64,000 nucleotides of DNA from Streptomyces sp. TRM68367 (GTDB lineage Bacteria > Actinomycetota > Actinomycetes > Streptomycetales > Streptomycetaceae), in NCBI RefSeq assembly GCF_014495685.1, contig NZ_JACTVI010000028.1:26058-90057 (forward strand), in the 5' to 3' direction. Below are positions 32,294 to 40,962 of this stretch, one piece after another. Below the pieces are notes generated by a model that ran no database searches, had not been told where the DNA came from, and worked only from the letters and a program-made list of their open reading frames with translations. The translations under genes and the position numbers were made by a program. Positions within the stretch are counted from its first letter, which is position 1. Each line of letters opens with the position of its first letter.

Positions 32294-33901
32294 TCACTCG
32301 CCCGGCCGTACGAACACCGTCCGTCCGCCGACGACCGTGCGCAGGCAGACCGGCAGGTCTCGGCCCGGTGCGAGGTCGGGCAGGCCGGGGGTGCCGGAGC
32401 GAGGGTCGGTCGACCAGCGGGCGACCCGGTCGTCGGGGGCCTGGACGACGAGTTCGCCGGTGCGCCACACGGCATAGTCCGCGGGGGCGCCCGGCACCAG
32501 GATCCCGGCGTCGTCCCGGCCGACCGCCCGCCAGCCGCCCCGCGTGTGCGCGGTGAACGCGGCGCGCACCGAGACGCGGTGCTCCGGCGTGCGGTGCAAG
32601 GCGGCGGCGCGGACCGTGCCCCAGGGATCGAGAGGCGTGACCGGGCTGTCGGAGCCGAAGGCGAGCGGGACGCCGGCGCGCAGCAGGGCCGCGAAGGGGT
32701 TCAGGGTGCGGGCCCGCTCGACGCCCAGGCGCTGGGCGTACATGCCGTCCTCGCCGCCCCACAGTGCGTCGAAGGCGGGCTGCACGGAGGCGGTGAGGCC
32801 GAGGTCGGCGAAGGCGGTGACGGTGTCCGGGGTGAGCATCTCGGCGTGCTCGACGCGGTGGCGGGCGGCGCGGATCCGGACGAGGCCGAGCTTCTCGGCG
32901 GCGGCGCGGACGCCCTCGACGACGGTGGTCACGGCGGCGTCGCCGATGGCGTGGAAGCCCGCCTGGAGGCCCGCCTCGGTGCACGCGGTGACGTGGGCGG
33001 CGACCGCAGCGGCGTCCAGGTAGGCGGTGCCGGTGTGGCCGGCGTCGGCGTAGGGCTGGTGCAGACAGGCGGTGTGCGAGCCGAGGGCGCCGTCGACGAA
33101 GAGGTCACCGGCGGCGCCGATCGCGCCCAGTTCGCGCGCCTTGGCAACCCCTTCCTCGGCCTGCTCGGCCCAGTAGCCGACGACGCGCGGCCCCGGCCCC
33201 TCGGCGGCGAGGCGGAGCAGGCCGGTGAAGTCGTCCTCGGAGGAGATGTCCGGGCCGGCGCACTCGTGCACGGTGCCGATGCCGAGGGAGGCGGCGCGGG
33301 CGAGGGCAGCGCGCTGGGCGTCGGTGCGCTGGGCAGGCGTGATCGCGCCCAACGCGGTGGCGCGTACGGCGTGATGGGCGTCGGCGGTGAGCGGGCCCTC
33401 CACCCGGCCCAGGGACGTCATGTCGAGCAGAGCCGTCGTGACGACCGCGGAGTGGACGTCGATGCGGGAGAGATAGAGAGGCCGTCCACCGGTGACCTCG
33501 TCGAGTTCGGCACGCGTCGGGGGCCGGGCGCCGGGCCAGCGGGCGGCGTCCCAGCCGTGACCGAGCAGGACGCGGTCGTCCGGCCGGGCGGCGGCGAACT
33601 CCCGCACACGCGCGAGCGCGGCCTCCAGAGAGGAGGCGTCGGACAGGTCCAGCCCGGTGAGCGCCAGACCGGTCGCGGTGGTGTGCACGTGGGCATCGGT
33701 GAACGCCGGGGTGACCAGCGCCCCGTCCAGGTCGACCACCTCGTCGACCCCGTCCGAAAAGGCATCGGCAGCCCCCTCGGAACCGACCCAGGCAACCTGC
33801 CCCCGCTCGACAACCATCGCGGTCGCGAACGGATCAGCGGGGCTGTGCACCTCTCCACGACGGAGGAGAACGGTCTTCGGCTGGGCGGTCGGCTCACTCA
33901 T
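32294..33901 (-). CDS. Amidohydrolase family protein, YtcJ-like
   Basis: 535 residues from ATG 33901 (MSEPTAQPKTVLLRRG). The metal-dependent amidohydrolase superfamily is shown by LVTPAFTDAHVHTTATGLAL (HxH near residue 70), AGFHAIGDAAV near 330, ARHRVEHAEMLTPD near 365, and AFGSDSPVTPLDPW near 430. Long YtcJ-like members have unknown substrates, with formamide- or imide-type compounds suspected. Cytoplasmic. Upstream on the same strand lies the Lrp-type regulator at 34213. Confidence 0.85.
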   Translation of the reverse strand: MSEPTAQPKTVLLRRGEVHSPADPFATAMVVERGQVAWVGSEGAADAFSDGVDEVVDLDGALVTPAFTDAHVHTTATGLALTGLDLSDASSLEAALARVREFAAARPDDRVLLGHGWDAARWPGARPPTRAELDEVTGGRPLYLSRIDVHSAVVTTALLDMTSLGRVEGPLTADAHHAVRATALGAITPAQRTDAQRAALARAASLGIGTVHECAGPDISSEDDFTGLLRLAAEGPGPRVVGYWAEQAEEGVAKARELGAIGAAGDLFVDGALGSHTACLHQPYADAGHTGTAYLDAAAVAAHVTACTEAGLQAGFHAIGDAAVTTVVEGVRAAAEKLGLVRIRAARHRVEHAEMLTPDTVTAFADLGLTASVQPAFDALWGGEDGMYAQRLGVERARTLNPFAALLRAGVPLAFGSDSPVTPLDPWGTVRAAALHRTPEHRVSVRAAFTAHTRGGWRAVGRDDAGILVPGAPADYAVWRTGELVVQAPDDRVARWSTDPRSGTPGLPDLAPGRDLPVCLRTVVGGRTVFVRPGE

Positions 33902-33996
33902 GCCCGACAGTCTCGCGCCTGCCCCGAACACGTCGGCACGCAGGTCGACCGGAACGACACCAGGGGCCGGCGCTTGTCGGCACCGGCCAGCAAATC

Positions 33997-34061
33997 TCAG
34001 CCCGTCCGGCGCTCGAGGACGAGGCCACCCAGCCGAACCGGGGGTCCGGGGGCGCAGCCCC
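33997..34061. repeat. Dispersed intergenic repeat (family B), copy 2
   Basis: Inverse-orientation relative of 30052-30117: TCAGCCCGTCCGGCGCTCG, then CCGGGGGTCCGGGGGCGCAGCCCC. It lies between the Lrp regulator stop and the amidohydrolase start, so it may end transcription from the regulator gene. Confidence 0.65.
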
Positions 34062-34212
34062 AGCACGGGCCGCACCCGGCGACGACCGGTAGCCGACGAC
34101 GGCGCGCAACCGTGCCCGTAAGCCGCGGGCATGCAACGCCGGTCCCCGCCCCGCACCCAACCCCCGGCCCACACCAGACAACGGCCCCCGGAACCCGGCC
34201 CGGCCGACGCAG

Positions 34213-34653
34213 TCAGATCCGCGGCGGCCGTGCCTCGTACGGCGTCGACAACACCACCGTCGTCCGCGTCGACACCCCCGCCAGCGACCGCAGCCGAGCA
34301 AGCAGTTCCTCCAGCTCGTGCGGCGTACCCACCCGCACCTTGAGGATGTAGTTCTCGTCGCCCGCGACACTGTGGCAGGCCTCGATCTCGGGAACACCGG
34401 ACAGCCGGTCGGCGATGTCGTCGGGGGCGCTGGGATCGAAGGGTTTGACCGAGATGAAGGCGGTCAGGGGCAACCCCACGGCATCGGGGTCGACGACCGC
34501 GGCATAACCGCGGATGACGCCACGCTGTTCGAGCCGCCGCACCCGCTGGTGCACGGCAGACGTGGACAGACCGGTGGCCTTGCCCAGGTCGGTGTAGCTC
34601 ATCCGCCCGTCCTTGACGAGCAGCTGCACGATCTGTCGGTCCAGCTCCTCCAT
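34213..34653 (-). CDS. Lrp/AsnC-family regulator
   Basis: 146 residues from ATG 34653 (MEELDRQIVQLLVKDGRMSYTDLG). The helix-turn-helix is TDLGKATGLSTSAVHQRVRRLEQRGVIRGYAA at residues 20-52. The RAM domain follows (LTAFISVKPFDPS, ACHSVAGDENYILKVRVGTPHELEELLARL). Such proteins respond to amino acids. The nearest genes are the amidohydrolase on the same strand and a divergent unknown gene at 34922, either of which may be a target. Confidence 0.92.
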   Translation of the reverse strand: MEELDRQIVQLLVKDGRMSYTDLGKATGLSTSAVHQRVRRLEQRGVIRGYAAVVDPDAVGLPLTAFISVKPFDPSAPDDIADRLSGVPEIEACHSVAGDENYILKVRVGTPHELEELLARLRSLAGVSTRTTVVLSTPYEARPPRI

Positions 34654-34921
34654 GGCGCAAGAACCTACAGTGCGGTTGATCTCCTCGGATACCGGAGAGC
34701 CCAGGTCATACCCGGTTCGTGATGTGCCCGAGAGCCCTCCGTGAGCCGACCGGGTGACAAAAGCACCGCACGCGGCACCTGCGGATGACATGTGACGAAC
34801 GCCACAGGCCTCGAACAGCCTCCGTGATGTCCCCGTGATTATCCCGGAGACGGGGCGGGAAGTGCTTGCTGTGGTCGAGGCCGCAGCGCCTACACGGCCC
34901 AGCCCGAGGGGGAGTTAACCC

Positions 34922-35359
34922 ATGCAGAGTCTTAAGCGCCCTGGTCGTACCGTGCCCAAGCGGCAGCAGCCGGTGGTCGAACCCGAGCCGGAGGGCGTCG
35001 AACCCGACGCCGTCGCCGAGGAGGAACTCGACGCGTACGACACCTTCGAGATGTACCGGGTGATCTGCCCGGACTGCGCACAGCCCATCGCCCTGCTGGC
35101 GGACGAGGAGGTCCTGCCGGAGCACGCGCTGTGCGCCTCACCGTGGAACCCGTTCGGGCTCACGGTCTGCCCCGGCACCGGCCGAAGCGCCTCCGACGCC
35201 CGGCCCGCGGACGAGTCCGTCGAGCCCCAGGAGCAGGACACCGCCCGACTGCTGACGCTCCCTCAGGGACTCGACTGGCGGACGCAGCCCTTCTCGCACG
35301 TGGGCGGCCCGGGCTCCCGCCCGATCCGCGTACCGGTGATGCGGCGCCAGGCCGCCTGA
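34922..35359 (+). CDS. Conserved hypothetical protein with cysteine pairs
   Basis: 145 residues from ATG 34922, after GGGGAGTTAACCC. The N-terminal 40 residues are acidic and disordered. VICPDCAQPIALLADEEVLPEHALCASPWNPFGLTVC holds a CxxC and two further cysteines, plausibly a small zinc site. The C-terminus is basic and Pro/Gly-rich. No known family; recalled as a streptomycete-conserved protein. Divergent from the Lrp regulator. Confidence 0.7.
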   Translation: MQSLKRPGRTVPKRQQPVVEPEPEGVEPDAVAEEELDAYDTFEMYRVICPDCAQPIALLADEEVLPEHALCASPWNPFGLTVCPGTGRSASDARPADESVEPQEQDTARLLTLPQGLDWRTQPFSHVGGPGSRPIRVPVMRRQAA

Positions 35360-35544
35360 GTCGGCGCTCTTTCAGAGCGTTCTTCCAGCGGCTTTCGAAG
35401 GACGGCCTTCGGCGGCGTCGCTCAGCAACCTCCGCAACAGCCCTGCGCCATGGCTCACAGTTGCCGTGGTGCAGGTCCGGCGGTGAACTCACGCCCGATT
35501 CCGTCATGCGGTGACCTGTCCGCCTGTCTCCGCGTTGCCCTGGT

Positions 35545-35793
35545 ATGACCCTCACTTTCACGGCGGCCGGACGCTGGCGCCGCGTGTTCGTGCCGTCGCC
35601 CGCAGAATCGGTTCCGTTGGCGCCGCCGCAGGCCCCGGACCCGCCGATCTACCGCGATCTGATGCACACCTGGGCCGACCGCGGCCGCACCCTGCCGGGG
35701 CGCCACGACCCGGAGTGGGTCCGGCTGGCGGCACCCTGGCGCGGGCTCGGTCAGTTCAGCGCGTCTCGGGACCCGCGAGGTGGCGGGCGATGA
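35545..35793 (+). CDS. Small conserved hypothetical protein
   Basis: 82 residues: MTLTFTAAGRWRRVFVPSPAE, then PPQAPDPPIYRDLMHTWADRGRTLPGRHDPEWVRLAAP. This proline-rich family is familiar from streptomycete chromosomes but has no known function. Its last 38 bp overlap the 3' end of the convergent acyl-CoA dehydrogenase gene, so antisense interaction of the two mRNAs is possible. No membrane segment or signal peptide. Confidence 0.65.
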   Translation: MTLTFTAAGRWRRVFVPSPAESVPLAPPQAPDPPIYRDLMHTWADRGRTLPGRHDPEWVRLAAPWRGLGQFSASRDPRGGGR

Positions 35794-36928
35794 CCATGCG
35801 CTGGATCTGATTGGTGCCCTCGACGATCTGTAGCATCTTGGCCTCGCGCATGTAGCGCTCGGCCGGGAAGTCCGCGGTGTAGCCGTAGCCGCCGAGGATC
35901 TGGACGGCGTCGGTGGTGACCTTCATCGCCGTGTCGGTGCAGTGCAGCTTGGCCATGGCCGCCTGCTTGGCGAACGGCCGACCGACGTCCCGCAGCCGCG
36001 CCGCCGCCAGGTACAGGGCGCGGCCCGCCTCGATCTGGGTCGCCATGTCGGCGAGCATGAACCGCAGCCCCTGGAAGTCGGCGAGGGGCCGCCCGAACTG
36101 CCGCCGCTCGCGTGCGTAGGCCACCGCCTCGTCGAGCGCCGCCTGGGCCAGTCCGACGGCGCAGGCCGCGATGCCCAGCCGCCCGGACTCGAGCGCGGAC
36201 AGGGCGATGGCGAAGCCCTGGCCCTCATCGCCGATGCGCCGGTTGTCGGACACGCGGACCCCGTCGAGGTGCATCTGGGCGGTGGGCGAGCCCTTCATGC
36301 CCATCTTCTTCTCCGACACGGCAGCGCTCAGCCCCTCGGCGTCGGCGGGCACCAGGAAGGCGGTGATCCCGCGCGGGCCGTCCTCACCGGTGCGGGCCAT
36401 GACGGTGTAGAAGTCGGCGATCCCGCCGTGCGTGGTCCAGGCCTTGGTGCCGGTGATCACCCAGTCGCCGCCGTCCCGTACGGCCTTGGTGCGCAGCGAG
36501 GCGGCGTCGGAGCCGGAGGACGGCTCGGACAGGCAGTACGCGCCGAGCAGGCCGCCGCCGAGCATCGCCGGCAGGTGCTCGACCTGCTGTTCCTTGGTGC
36601 CGTACGTCGCCAGCGCGTAGGTGGCGAGGGTGTGCACGCTGACGCCGAGGCCGACGGTGAGGCGGGCCGCGGCCAGCTCTTCGAGGACCTGGAGGTAGAC
36701 CTCGTACGGCTGCTCGCCACCGCCGTACTCGGCGTCGTACGGAAGACCGAGCAGGCCGGATTCCGACAGGAGGGTGAACAGCTCGCGCGGGAAGCGGCCG
36801 GCGTCCTCCTCCTCGGCCGCGTGCGGAGCGATCTCGCGCTGGGCGATGTCGCGGACGAGGGAGATCAGGTCCCGTGCCTCGTCCGTGGGCAGTTGACGGT
36901 CCACCGGCTGCGGGGCGCGGTCGGGCAT
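35756..36928 (-). CDS. Acyl-CoA dehydrogenase
   Basis: 390 residues from ATG 36928, after a GGAGGAGAG stretch; the frame open to 37093 is not protein-like. FAD-binding motifs are AYCLSEPSSGSDAASLRTKAV near 125-145 and WITGTK-like VITGTKAWTTHG. RQFGRPLADFQGLRFMLADMATQIEAGR is typical, and the catalytic glutamate is in QIVEGTNQIQRMVIARHLAG near residue 370. It oxidises acyl-CoA at the alpha-beta bond in fatty or branched-chain acid breakdown. The chain-length preference cannot be told. Confidence 0.92.
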   Translation of the reverse strand: MPDRAPQPVDRQLPTDEARDLISLVRDIAQREIAPHAAEEEDAGRFPRELFTLLSESGLLGLPYDAEYGGGEQPYEVYLQVLEELAAARLTVGLGVSVHTLATYALATYGTKEQQVEHLPAMLGGGLLGAYCLSEPSSGSDAASLRTKAVRDGGDWVITGTKAWTTHGGIADFYTVMARTGEDGPRGITAFLVPADAEGLSAAVSEKKMGMKGSPTAQMHLDGVRVSDNRRIGDEGQGFAIALSALESGRLGIAACAVGLAQAALDEAVAYARERRQFGRPLADFQGLRFMLADMATQIEAGRALYLAAARLRDVGRPFAKQAAMAKLHCTDTAMKVTTDAVQILGGYGYTADFPAERYMREAKMLQIVEGTNQIQRMVIARHLAGPETR

Positions 36929-37136
36929 GGCGACGCTCTCCTCCCTGTCGGGCACATCGGCGGACGTGCGCCTTGGGTGGGGCGGTTCCGCCGGGTCGTA
37001 CTGCGGCCTGGCCGATCCGTGCGCTCCCGGGTCTCGGAAGCTGCTGACCAGCGGCTGCGCTGTGAGTATGCCCGATCCACCAGAGCAAGTCACTTGTTAA
37101 CGACCGCTCACTTCAAGAAACCCTCGAACATCGAAA

Positions 37137-37173
37137 TTGGTCCGCGCCATTGACCTCAATGGTCTAGTCCTCA
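37137..37173 (+). promoter_or_regulatory. Chitinase-type paired direct repeat, orphaned
   Basis: TTGGTCCGCGCC (37137-37148) and ATGGTCTAGTCC (37159-37170, followed by TCA) are direct repeats 22 bp apart. They resemble the 12-bp direct repeats of Streptomyces chitinase promoters and the DasR-site core TGGTCTAGACC. No chitinase follows: the next plus-strand gene is at 39870, and the TetR gene runs on the opposite strand. Confidence 0.55.
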
Positions 37174-37257
37174 TGGGTTCGCACACCGTTTCACCGCGTT
37201 CACGCCAACCGGACGCGGGACTCCCCCTCTCCCCCACACCGTGTACTGCCTCTTCGC

Positions 37258-37914
37258 TCAGGTGTCCCGGCGGGCAGGTGCCGGAGCCGGATAGGCAGGG
37301 TCTATCCCCTCGATGGCGTGCAGCGCGCCGCCGAGCATTCTGACCAGGAGTTCGCACATGGTGTCGCGCGGCAGGTCGGGGCGGTCGATCCAGTCGAGGG
37401 TGGCGCCCTCGACGCTGCACACCCAGGCGAGCAGGCCCATGCGGGCCAGCGGGGCGATGTCGCTGCGGCCGTACGCCCCTTCGGCGATGGTCGCGACGAT
37501 CGCCTCGCGCACCCCGTCGCGGATGGCGTGTACCTCGGCGTCGAAGCCGACGCCGCCGCTGACGATCGTGCGGTAGGCGGCCTGGTTGTGCTCGGCGTAG
37601 CGCAGATAGCTGTCGATGGTGCGCTGGACGCGGTCCACGGGCGGCAGTTCGAGACCGCTCGCCGCGAAGGTGACCAGGTCGGCGACCGAGTCCTGGATGA
37701 TGGCCAGGTAGTAGCCGCGCTTGGACTGGAAGTAGTAGTAGATCAGCCCCTTGGCGACATGCGCCTGCCGGGCGATGTCGTCCATCGAGAGCGCGTCGTA
37801 GGACGTGTCGGCGAACAACCTCCGCCCGATGGCGATGAGTTCGGCACGGCGCGCCAGCGAACGCTCGGTGCCGCGCACCCGGGGGCGGGTGGCAGGTTGT
37901 TGACTAATATTCAA
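37258..37914 (-). CDS. TetR-family regulator
   Basis: About 218 residues from TTG 37914 (LNISQQPATRPRVRG), eight bases after AGG; TTG 37953 would give 231. The helix-turn-helix region RAELIAIGRRLFADTSYDALSMDDIARQAHVAKGLIYYYFQSKRGYYLAI is at about residues 22-70. The ligand domain is less distinctive but has the helix pattern of the family. Ligand and target are unknown; the acyl-CoA dehydrogenase gene downstream on the same strand is one candidate target. Confidence 0.85.
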   Translation of the reverse strand: MNISQQPATRPRVRGTERSLARRAELIAIGRRLFADTSYDALSMDDIARQAHVAKGLIYYYFQSKRGYYLAIIQDSVADLVTFAASGLELPPVDRVQRTIDSYLRYAEHNQAAYRTIVSGGVGFDAEVHAIRDGVREAIVATIAEGAYGRSDIAPLARMGLLAWVCSVEGATLDWIDRPDLPRDTMCELLVRMLGGALHAIEGIDPAYPAPAPARRDT

Positions 37915-37984
37915 TTTCGGGACCTGGTATCCAGCGGGGGGTGGTGGAGACAACCGCAGTATGTCAGGTCAACTCGCGCTCACG

Positions 37985-38125
37985 TCACAGCAGTCCGAGC
38001 TGCGTCACGAGCATCGCGAACACCACGACGAGGACCCAGCCCAGGGCGTGCTCGGCGGTCTTGGGGCCGTCGCCCTCGGGGCCGCCGGTACGGAGGCGGG
38101 TGGCGGTGGCTGCGTTCACGGTCAT
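37985..38125 (-). CDS. Small single-pass membrane protein
   Basis: 46 residues from ATG 38125: MTVNAATATRLRTGGPEGDG, then a helix GWVLVVVFAMLVTQLGLL to the end. Upstream is a GCGAGAAACC stretch as a weak ribosome site. Small streptomycete proteins with a cytoplasmic head and C-terminal helix are common; function unknown. Confidence 0.55.
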   Translation of the reverse strand: MTVNAATATRLRTGGPEGDGPKTAEHALGWVLVVVFAMLVTQLGLL

Positions 38126-38225
38126 GGTTTCTCGCTGGTGGTCGGCGTGCGGTGGACTCCCCCCGGAGTTCTGTCCACCTTGCCACCCGGAGCGGCCCTT
38201 GCGGCCGAGACGTTGGTCACACGGA

Positions 38226-38254
38226 TACGGCCCCCGGCGGCACCGGGGGCCGTA
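38226..38254 (-). terminator. Terminator of the C39-like protease gene
   Basis: TACGGCCCCCGG and CCGGGGGCCGTA pair perfectly over 12 bp around CGGCA, 11 bp after the protease stop. Confidence 0.85.
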
Positions 38255-38265
38255 CGCGGGCGGGC

Positions 38266-39627
38266 TCAGCGCACGCCGACCGCCGCGAGCGCTCCCCGCT
38301 GGCGCGCCGTCGGGCGGGCCGGGAAGTACAGGTAGCAGACCCCGCCGGTGCCGGAGACGACCTTGCCGGAGGCGTTGTACCGCTTGGTGCGCAGCCAGAT
38401 GTTCTCCCACTCGCGCCGCTTGTAGACCCGCCGCACCGCCTCGTTGTTCGGCGCGGCCGGGTCGCCCGCGATCACGTCGCCGTCGGCGGTGAAGCCGATC
38501 ACGGTCATCAGGTGCCCGGCGGTGCCGTACCCCGCTCCGGTCAGCTCCTCCTCGACGAAGGACTGGGAGGTGATCGCCGGGATGCCCGCCGCGATCAGCG
38601 TCTCCAGGTCCGTGAGCGAGCCGAGCCGGGTGACCACGCCCTGGAGGCCGTCGAACGTGGCCGCGTAGGCGGCGTTGAACGGCCAGTTGCCGCAGCCGGC
38701 GTACTGGTAGTCGTACGTGTACCGGGCCGCGTGGCACACCTGCGGGTCGGCGTACGACGGGTCGACCCACGCGAGTTGCTCCGGGGTGAGCCGCCCGCCC
38801 CAGTACTCGATGATCATCTGTGAGGAGGCGGGGCTGCACCAGGCCTCGCCGCCGTTGTCGTACTCGGGGTACTGGCCCTTGTGGATCTCCTGCGAGTAGC
38901 GCGGGACAGTCAGCTCCTTGGCCAGGCCGGGGGCGGAGGCCGGGACGGTGAAGCGGTCGGGGACGTCGGAGCCCATCGCGCCGAGCCGCCACACGGTGGG
39001 GGTGAGCCTGGTGCCCGGCTTGCGGTAGAGGGTCAGGCGCAGCCGGTACGAGGCGATGCGCAGGCCGGAGGCCGGGTCGTCGACGGAGAGGGTGTCCGTC
39101 CAGACGGTGCTCTTCCCGTCGCTCTGGTCGTCGACGGAGGTCCGCCGGATATCCCGGTCGCCGACCGCCCAGCGGCCCATGACGTACCAGGGGGTGCCGG
39201 TGCCGTCGCAGTACGTGCCCTTCAGCTCGACCTGGAGCCAGGTGCCGCCCGGGGTGTGCGCGTTCCAGGAGGCGATGACCTCCGTGGCGGGGACGGCGAG
39301 CCGGTGGACGGGGGACGTCCAGGTCGCGTACTCCCAGGTCGCGGACGTGCCGGTGTGCGGGTCGCGGTAGTCGGCCGTCCCGGCGGGGGTCGCCAGGGCC
39401 ACGCCCGGCCGGGCGCCCGCGACGGCCCGGGTGCCCTTCGCTGTGCCGCCGCGCCAGTCGCCGTACGTCATCCAGGCCCGGTTGTCGACCGTGCGGGCCG
39501 GGGCTTCGGCGGTGTCGGCGGTGTCGTCCGCGCCTGCGGCGGCCGCCGGGCCGGCGCTGCCCGCCATCGCCGCGGCGACCGCGGCGGCCAGCACGGTTCT
39601 GCGGGACGGCTGTTCGGCTCTGCTCAT
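38266..39627 (-). CDS. Secreted peptidase C39-like protein (Tat signal)
   Basis: 453 residues. MSRAEQPSRRTVLAAAVAAAMAGSAGPAAAAGA is a twin-arginine signal with cleavage near residue 31. The N-terminal half (about 45-230) is beta-rich and jelly-roll-like (WEYATWTSPVHRLAVPATEVIASWNAHTP). The C-terminal half is a papain-like C39 domain: catalytic cysteine in GGEAWCSPASSQMIIEYWG near 268, histidine in GTAGHLMTVIGFTADGDVIAGDPAAPNN near 370, and aspartate just after it. It probably cleaves peptides outside the cell; the substrate is unknown. No ABC exporter, so it is not a bacteriocin transporter. Confidence 0.85.
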   Translation of the reverse strand: MSRAEQPSRRTVLAAAVAAAMAGSAGPAAAAGADDTADTAEAPARTVDNRAWMTYGDWRGGTAKGTRAVAGARPGVALATPAGTADYRDPHTGTSATWEYATWTSPVHRLAVPATEVIASWNAHTPGGTWLQVELKGTYCDGTGTPWYVMGRWAVGDRDIRRTSVDDQSDGKSTVWTDTLSVDDPASGLRIASYRLRLTLYRKPGTRLTPTVWRLGAMGSDVPDRFTVPASAPGLAKELTVPRYSQEIHKGQYPEYDNGGEAWCSPASSQMIIEYWGGRLTPEQLAWVDPSYADPQVCHAARYTYDYQYAGCGNWPFNAAYAATFDGLQGVVTRLGSLTDLETLIAAGIPAITSQSFVEEELTGAGYGTAGHLMTVIGFTADGDVIAGDPAAPNNEAVRRVYKRREWENIWLRTKRYNASGKVVSGTGGVCYLYFPARPTARQRGALAAVGVR

Positions 39628-39869
39628 GGGTGGATGGCCCCCAGGGTGTCCGGAGTCGGGCAGGGTCCGTTGCTCGGCTGTGCGCCCACTATGGACGGTC
39701 CCGACAGGGTCATGCCAGCACTGCGGAGGGTGCCACGCTGACCAATATTGGCCTCGACCACTGGCATGGACTGCCCGGGGGCGCGGAGGCGAACGCGGGG
39801 CGCACAGTGGCTGCGGCCGACAGCGCGCGGCGCAGAGGTACGGCCGCGCGCGCGTGCGTGGCCGTTAGA

Positions 39870-40529
39870 GTGCTGGCACCCCTGTCCGCCTCGTACCAGG
39901 ACGCAGCCATTCACGATCTCGCCTCCCGGATCCGCCGCCTCAGCCCGTCCTGCGGCCCGGTCCGGCTGATCGGCGTCGACGGGCACGCCGGATCCGGAAA
40001 GTCCACGTTCGCCGGGCAGCTGGCCGCGCGGCTGGGCGGCGCGCCGGTGCTGCACCTCGACGACATCGCCAGCCACGACGAGCTGTTCGACTGGACCGGG
40101 CGGCTGGTGAGCGAGGTGATCGCACCGCTCGCCCGCGGCGAGACCGCGCACTACGCGCCCTACGACTGGCGGGCCGGCCGGTTCGGTCCCCCGCGCCCGC
40201 TGCCGCCCGCGCCGTTGATCGTGATCGAGGGTGTCGGCGCCGGACGGCGCGCGCTGCGGCCCTATCTGGCGCTGCTGCTGTGGATGGAGGTGCCGTACGA
40301 GGAGTCGTGGACGCGCGGCCGCTCCCGGGACGGTGAGGAGCAGCGGGAGTTCTGGGAGGGATGGGTCCGGGCGGAACAGCGGCACTTCGCCGACGACCCC
40401 TCGCGGCCGTTCGCCGATCTCCTGGTTCGACAGAGCGAGAAGGGGTATGAGGTGCTACCGGGACCCATGGGCATCATTGGACCGGACCACATTTTCACTC
40501 AGGGTGACGACCCATCGGCAATGTGCTGA
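39870..40529 (+). CDS. P-loop kinase, uridine-kinase-like
   Basis: 219 residues from GTG 39870; GTG 39858 is an alternative. TAGAGT just upstream may be a -10 element, so the mRNA may have a very short leader. The P-loop is LIGVDGHAGSGKSTFAGQLAARL near residue 35, VLHLDDIASHDELFDW follows, and LIVIEGVGAGRRALRPYL is the Walker B-side strand near 115. This pattern fits nucleoside/shikimate-type small-molecule kinases. The substrate is unknown. It runs divergent from the secreted peptidase. Confidence 0.75.
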   Translation: MLAPLSASYQDAAIHDLASRIRRLSPSCGPVRLIGVDGHAGSGKSTFAGQLAARLGGAPVLHLDDIASHDELFDWTGRLVSEVIAPLARGETAHYAPYDWRAGRFGPPRPLPPAPLIVIEGVGAGRRALRPYLALLLWMEVPYEESWTRGRSRDGEEQREFWEGWVRAEQRHFADDPSRPFADLLVRQSEKGYEVLPGPMGIIGPDHIFTQGDDPSAMC

Positions 40530-40962
40530 ACTCGTGAAGGCTCTTGCGGGGGAACTTGCCGGAGTGCTTCAACTCCGCTTGACCGACGGGCCGTACAGGA
40601 CTTACGTTCTCAATGTGCGGCCATTCGGAGCCGCCCACAGACGCGAAGCCCCCGGTTGTTCCCCCGTGATCGGGGGCTTCGTTCTGTCCACGTCACGTTT
40701 TCCGGGCGCCGAGCGCCGCCAAACGCTCACCCTCGGTCACCGTGCCGCGTGCGCCCCATCTGCTCCCACCTCGCCAAACGGCTGGTACGGCACTCTTCGG
40801 TGACCGACCGACCCGCAGGTACGATGCCCTCGGTGCGACCTGTTGGACGGCTCTGCTGCGCGCACCTTGCAACTCCGGTCCGTGGAACAGCGGTTCGACG
40901 TGGCGGCCGGCGGGCGACGGCCCGGTGGCATACCGACGGGGGCACGGTTTGTGGGGGACGTG
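40530..40962. other. Intergenic region between kinase and AAA ATPase genes
   Basis: 433 bases. It holds the terminator at 40644-40681. Open frames here are shadows without protein character. No tRNA-like cloverleaf was found. The promoter of the ATPase gene should lie in 40690-40950. Confidence 0.4.
40644..40681 (+). terminator. Terminator after the kinase gene
   Basis: CGAAGCCCCCG (40644-40654) pairs with CGGGGGCTTCG (40671-40681) around 16 bases, followed by TTCT. Confidence 0.8.

Noticed and set aside
36500..37153. Remnant of the chitinase coding sequence near the first orphaned promoter
   Set aside because: I looked for GH18/GH19 motifs and chitin-binding repeats on both strands around 36.9-38.3 kb and saw none.
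40530..40962. tRNA or small RNA gene between kinase and ATPase genes
   Set aside because: Only an intrinsic terminator hairpin is present; no cloverleaf with a TTCGA-type T-loop was found.
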